A stretch of 64,000 bases of DNA from NAK19 sp034434515 (GTDB taxonomy: Bacteria > Chloroflexota > Anaerolineae > Anaerolineales > UBA4823): positions 1 to 64,000 of the forward strand of contig DAOTZA010000054.1 of NCBI GenBank assembly GCA_034434515.1, given 5' to 3'. Of the stretch, positions 61,024 to 64,000 are shown piece after piece (position 1 is the first letter of the stretch; each line of letters opens with the position of its first letter). A program made the position numbers and the translations under genes. The notes below the pieces were generated by a model. It did no database searches. It worked only from the letters and a program-made list of their open reading frames with translations, and was not told where the DNA came from.

Positions 61024-61216
61024 TGACCGTAGCTCGAATCAGTTTTGGAATGCGTTTATTGTTTTCGGTAATTGCCATGGTGCGGAAGGTGAGCGTGATT
61101 CTTTTTTGTCCCAATTCAGGCACAAAGATTTCTCTCACCTGCGGAGAAATTCCTCGCAGGGATGGGTAGCGTTGGTAAATGCGGAAGATGATTTCTTTTA
61201 TTTTTTTGGCTTCCAT
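60983..61216 (-). CDS. 77-residue protein resembling the protease C-terminal module
   Basis: This small basic soluble protein reads KIKEIIFRIYQRYPSLRG, VREIFVPELGQKRITLTF and ends IRATVNEQGKILKISSSK. The end closely parallels the C-terminus of the C25-like protease in the same operon (ARLTLDEKGRLIKLSISR), and the preceding strand and helix pattern also fits. Only 3 bases separate it from ftsZ. It could bridge FtsZ and the protease or compete with the protease tail. No described family is known to me. Confidence 0.75.
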   Translation of the reverse strand: MEAKKIKEIIFRIYQRYPSLRGISPQVREIFVPELGQKRITLTFRTMAITENNKRIPKLIRATVNEQGKILKISSSK

Positions 61217-61219
61217 AGG

Positions 61220-62416
61220 TTAACCTGAAATACGGGGACGCCGCCGCAGAAATGCAGGCACATCCAAATTGTTGGGATCTATCGCTGGCAGTGGCGCTGC
61301 AGGAGGTACTCTGGTTTGCGAAAGTTGATGCACAACCGAGGTTGTCGGTTGAGGCTGGGTCGAACTATTTTCGACCACTTTTGATTTCTGAGGCATAGCC
61401 AGAGCTTCTTCTAAAGTTGTTGCGCCGATGCCGGTGATGACCAGGATAACCTGGACGCGATTTGTCATCCGTTCGGAGTTCATCACGCCCATGACAATGT
61501 CTACGTCTGGATTACACTGCTTTTGAATATATTTAACCGCTTCATCCACCTCAAAGAGCGTGAGATCTTGTCCGCCGCTGAAATTAATGATCAATCCGCT
61601 GGCATGGTCTAACGGCACCGCTTCAAGTAAGGGGTGATTCAGGGCCTGGTCGATTGCATCAATTGCTTTGTTTTCTCCGCTTCCCTGCCCCATCGACATT
61701 AATGCGCCACCACCCATCAATAACATCCGCCTGACATGAGCAAAATCGACATTGATTAAGCCGGTTTGAGTTACCAGTTCGGTAATACCCTGAATCGCCT
61801 GACGCAACACATCGTCTGCGATATGAAAGGCAACCGTGATGGGTTGACCCTTGGGAACCACATACAGCAAGCGATCATTCGGGATGGTGATGAGTGTGTG
61901 AGTATGTTGGTTTAATAACGCAAGACCTTCAGTAGCATTGGATTGACGACGACCTAGCTCAAACGAAAAAGGCGTTGTAACGACAGCAATGGTTACAATC
62001 CCAAGATAACGGGCGATTTCAGCCACAACAGGGATTGCCCCGGTGCCCGTTCCGCCTCCCATGCCGGCGGTTAAGAAAACCATATCTGTCCCTTGCAGAA
62101 CCTCAGCGATCTCCCGCGCGCTTTCTTTTGCGGCAGCCCGCCCGACTTCGGGTTTGCCGCCTGCGCCGAGGCCGCGGGTCGTGTTCGGACCTAATTGGAT
62201 TTTATAAGGCGCCGGATTCTGACTGAGGGCTTGGAAATCGGTGTTTGCGGCAATAAAATCAACGCCATGGACGCCAAATTCGATCATGCGGGCGATTGCG
62301 TTCCCTCCACCCCCGCCTAGTCCCATGACTTTGATAATCGGTTTGTAGACTTCCCACGCCTCATAATCTGGGGCGGTCGATGGAGCAACAGGAAGATAGG
62401 GATTGTGTTCGTTCAT
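61220..62416 (-). CDS. ftsZ: FtsZ-family tubulin-like GTPase with altered T7 loop
   Basis: This 398-residue protein has the FtsZ fold: VMGLGGGGGNAI (30-41), tubulin signature GGGTGTG (120-126), IPNDRLL, and the C-terminal partner-binding peptide NNLDVPAFLRRR (382-393). The T7 loop reads INVDFAHVRR. Asn222 and Asp224 are kept, but position 227, an aspartate needed for GTP hydrolysis in E. coli (Asp212), is His. Other departures are TTPF for TKPF and SFELGRRQ for FEGRRR. It is not in a division cluster but heads the small-protein, TPR and protease genes, so it is probably a specialised paralogue. Confidence 0.92.
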   Translation of the reverse strand: MNEHNPYLPVAPSTAPDYEAWEVYKPIIKVMGLGGGGGNAIARMIEFGVHGVDFIAANTDFQALSQNPAPYKIQLGPNTTRGLGAGGKPEVGRAAAKESAREIAEVLQGTDMVFLTAGMGGGTGTGAIPVVAEIARYLGIVTIAVVTTPFSFELGRRQSNATEGLALLNQHTHTLITIPNDRLLYVVPKGQPITVAFHIADDVLRQAIQGITELVTQTGLINVDFAHVRRMLLMGGGALMSMGQGSGENKAIDAIDQALNHPLLEAVPLDHASGLIINFSGGQDLTLFEVDEAVKYIQKQCNPDVDIVMGVMNSERMTNRVQVILVITGIGATTLEEALAMPQKSKVVENSSTQPQPTTSVVHQLSQTRVPPAAPLPAIDPNNLDVPAFLRRRPRISG

Positions 62417-62442
62417 AGCACCTCCAGAGCTGGTTCATTGGT

Positions 62443-63711
62443 TTAGGATGCAATCCTCATGCCAGCAGGATTAATGGGATGAATTGTGCAAAAACGATCC
62501 TTAAGTGCGGCGATCTCCTGATCGGTTAGTGGATAATCAGAAGGTATCCAGACATGCTCGGCTTCAAAGGCTTCGTCCAGGATAAAAGTGATTTTCGGTT
62601 GATACTGTATGAGGAAGGGTTTGAGTGTATCTAATAGGTCATGCAGTTGATTGGTTTCCAGGGGCGGTAACAAAAGGGCATTTGGAATGCGGTGCAATTG
62701 GTTATTGTGGTAAATGGCTTGCCCTAGATAGGTTTTGATCTCTTTCGCGATCGGACGGGGTTCTCCAGCCGCTGAATACCAGGCTCTTGGTTCATCTTCT
62801 GTCTCTTTTGCAGCCAAACCATAAAAACACAGACAGAGAATTTCTTTGGCTAAAGGTTCGTAATGCGTTCCATCGATCTCTATGGTTTCCTCTGAACGTG
62901 GATGCAATAAACGCTGGATGGTATGAAGGGTTCTCTGCTGAATTTCCGCCGCGGTGAGATCCTGTGGTTTACTGGCGGGATCGTCCAGTAGAAAAATTGG
63001 CAACGGCTTGCCAAGTGTAGCTCGGGCAAGGGTTTCATACCAATCCGCAATGTACAAGCCGCGCTGATCTTGGGACGCAGGAGGGACTTGATAGGGTTTG
63101 CTATTCGGCCACCGTTCTTGACCACCCGCTCCCCAACTCAATGGTCTGGATGGATCGTAGAGATGCACATACCCGGATAAGATCAGGGCATTCATCAACC
63201 AGTGAAGCTGTCGCCGATCTAGGCTTTCCAAAGCTAACCTTAGAAAGGCGGTGTCCCAAAATCCTTTGGTAACCTCGAGGCTCGGGAAAACAGGATGAAG
63301 GTTATGCTTCACCAGCAATTCGGCGTAGGGTAAGAAGACATCGATAAAGTGTTCGACAGGGTTGCTGTTCGCCCAGCCTTTAGAGCCCCAGAAAGCGGAG
63401 TTGTTTGGGCGATCAAAGAGCTGAATGTAGCGGATGCCCCATTCTGCATAGGTTTTGACTAACAGCTCAAATTCAGCAAGCGGCTTTGGAGTGCTTGTAG
63501 GAAGATTGCCCATGCGGATGATGGGGGTTATCTGGCATTCTAACAGGGCTTCAATAAAAGGTTCGGGTATTGCAATCAGGTTTTCGTTAGTCAGAATGAG
63601 CCAACTTACCCCCAAAGAGACCAGCTCTGGAATCCATTTTTCACGCTCTCGGACGTGATAATGTTGATCATCAGGAAAGTAAAAAAGGCCAAGTTTTGTT
63701 TTGGAGTTCAT
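62443..63711 (-). CDS. TIM-barrel-like protein of unknown function
   Basis: This 422-residue protein starts LGLFYFPDDQHYHVREREKWIPEL and continues with alternating strands and helices (LGVSWLILTNENLIAIP, WGIRYIQLFDRPNNSAFWG) typical of glycosidase-like barrels. Conserved catalytic residues of a known family were not identified. I use ATG 63711; a TTG at 63732 would add 7 residues. There is no signal peptide. It lies 26 bases before ftsZ on the same strand, so it is probably the first gene of that operon. Confidence 0.7.
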   Translation of the reverse strand: MNSKTKLGLFYFPDDQHYHVREREKWIPELVSLGVSWLILTNENLIAIPEPFIEALLECQITPIIRMGNLPTSTPKPLAEFELLVKTYAEWGIRYIQLFDRPNNSAFWGSKGWANSNPVEHFIDVFLPYAELLVKHNLHPVFPSLEVTKGFWDTAFLRLALESLDRRQLHWLMNALILSGYVHLYDPSRPLSWGAGGQERWPNSKPYQVPPASQDQRGLYIADWYETLARATLGKPLPIFLLDDPASKPQDLTAAEIQQRTLHTIQRLLHPRSEETIEIDGTHYEPLAKEILCLCFYGLAAKETEDEPRAWYSAAGEPRPIAKEIKTYLGQAIYHNNQLHRIPNALLLPPLETNQLHDLLDTLKPFLIQYQPKITFILDEAFEAEHVWIPSDYPLTDQEIAALKDRFCTIHPINPAGMRIAS

Positions 63712-63838
63712 CGCGATATATTTATTGGGCAAGGACTGCCTGGTTTAGATTGATGATCTGGAGTCATGCAAGAACTGTACCAGTTTAATCCCCATATATG
63801 GCACAGAGTCAGGGATTAATAACCAGATGTACAGGGTG

Positions 63839-63847
63839 TGTTATAAT
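63839..63847 (+). promoter_or_regulatory. Extended -10 promoter element
   Basis: TGT-TATAAT (63839-63847) matches an extended -10 and lies about 47 bases before the lipoprotein start on the plus strand. No convincing -35 is visible. Confidence 0.5.
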
Positions 63848-63893
63848 TAAAACTAGGCTGGGGCGCGGGCGTATCCAACCTTGGGCGAAGTGA

Positions 63894-64000
63894 ATGAGAG
63901 CAGACAGACAAACCTTTCTCCGCTACTTATCCTTCTTGCTGATTTTCCTCTGTATTTCATGCACCCAAAATGCTGAAGAGCCTTCTCATCTCAAGGGGAC
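63894..64000 (+). CDS. N-terminus of a lipoprotein, cut by the window end
   Basis: An open frame of 35 codons from the ATG at 63894 runs off the window. It encodes a signal peptide (RQTFLRYLSFLLIFLCISC) with basic residues, a hydrophobic core and a cysteine in a lipobox-like ISC context at residue 22, then TQNAEEPSHLKG. It diverges from the FtsZ-protease operon. The product cannot be identified. Confidence 0.6.
   Translation, partial: MRADRQTFLRYLSFLLIFLCISCTQNAEEPSHLKG

Overview
The window looks like ordinary chromosome from a Chloroflexota bacterium, probably an Anaerolineae-like anaerobe. This is an inference. It rests on a reversed PyrF-PyrE fusion, a topoisomerase I with an extra N-terminal zinc ribbon, long TPR proteins, FPETGH-type repeat proteins, a glycyl radical enzyme with its activase, and sulfur-handling genes. 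Base composition is moderate. There are no rRNA genes or intact insertion sequences, and there is one tRNA gene (Arg).

Layout. 1-5.6 kb: surE, then a pyrimidine operon (pyrC, pyrB, pyrF/pyrE fusion, pyrD) behind a strong promoter and two terminator-like hairpins. 5.7-10.8 kb (minus): a glycyl radical enzyme, its radical-SAM activase, an FMN-binding-like protein and a FadR-type regulator with matching operators. 11-14.1 kb (minus): a sulfur module of ArsR regulator, SQR-like flavoprotein, DUF1641, single-cysteine TusE/DsrC protein and DsrE-like protein. 14.3-17.2 kb: a polar amino acid ABC importer. 17.4-20.6 kb: a NitT/TauT-type ABC importer with a double-length permease, no binding protein, and a terminator-ended leader RNA. 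20.7-29.1 kb: degV, then a housekeeping run (ffh, rpsP, khpA, rimM, dprA, mannose-1-phosphate guanylyltransferase, topA). 29-37 kb: a membrane protein, an RRM protein, an EamA exporter, a saccharopine dehydrogenase-like enzyme, a non-pyrrolysine MttB homologue, two Hsp20 proteins and a DnaJ-like protein. 37-41 kb: two proteins that look shortened, and a secreted transglycosylase-like protein. 41.6-47.6 kb: polA, a TPR protein and a repeat-containing exported protein. 47.7-48.9 kb: tRNA-Arg, an integrase remnant and a DUF433/DUF5615 toxin-antitoxin pair. 49.1-50.6 kb: a beta-lactamase-fold protein.

The most unusual region is 50.8-63.7 kb on the minus strand. It is a tightly packed run of eight genes: a TIM-barrel-like protein, an FtsZ homologue, a 77-residue protein, three small membrane or anchored proteins, a roughly 1,920-residue TPR scaffold and a 983-residue TPR plus clan-CD (gingipain/caspase-like) protease. 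The FtsZ has His where the catalytic Asp of the T7 loop is expected. The 77-residue protein resembles the C-terminal module of the protease. I propose this as a candidate undescribed FtsZ-scaffold-protease system.

A second unusual feature is a family of 29-31 bp palindromic tandem repeats. It occurs as arrays at 35.1 and 50.7 kb, with one in-frame copy inside the giant TPR gene.
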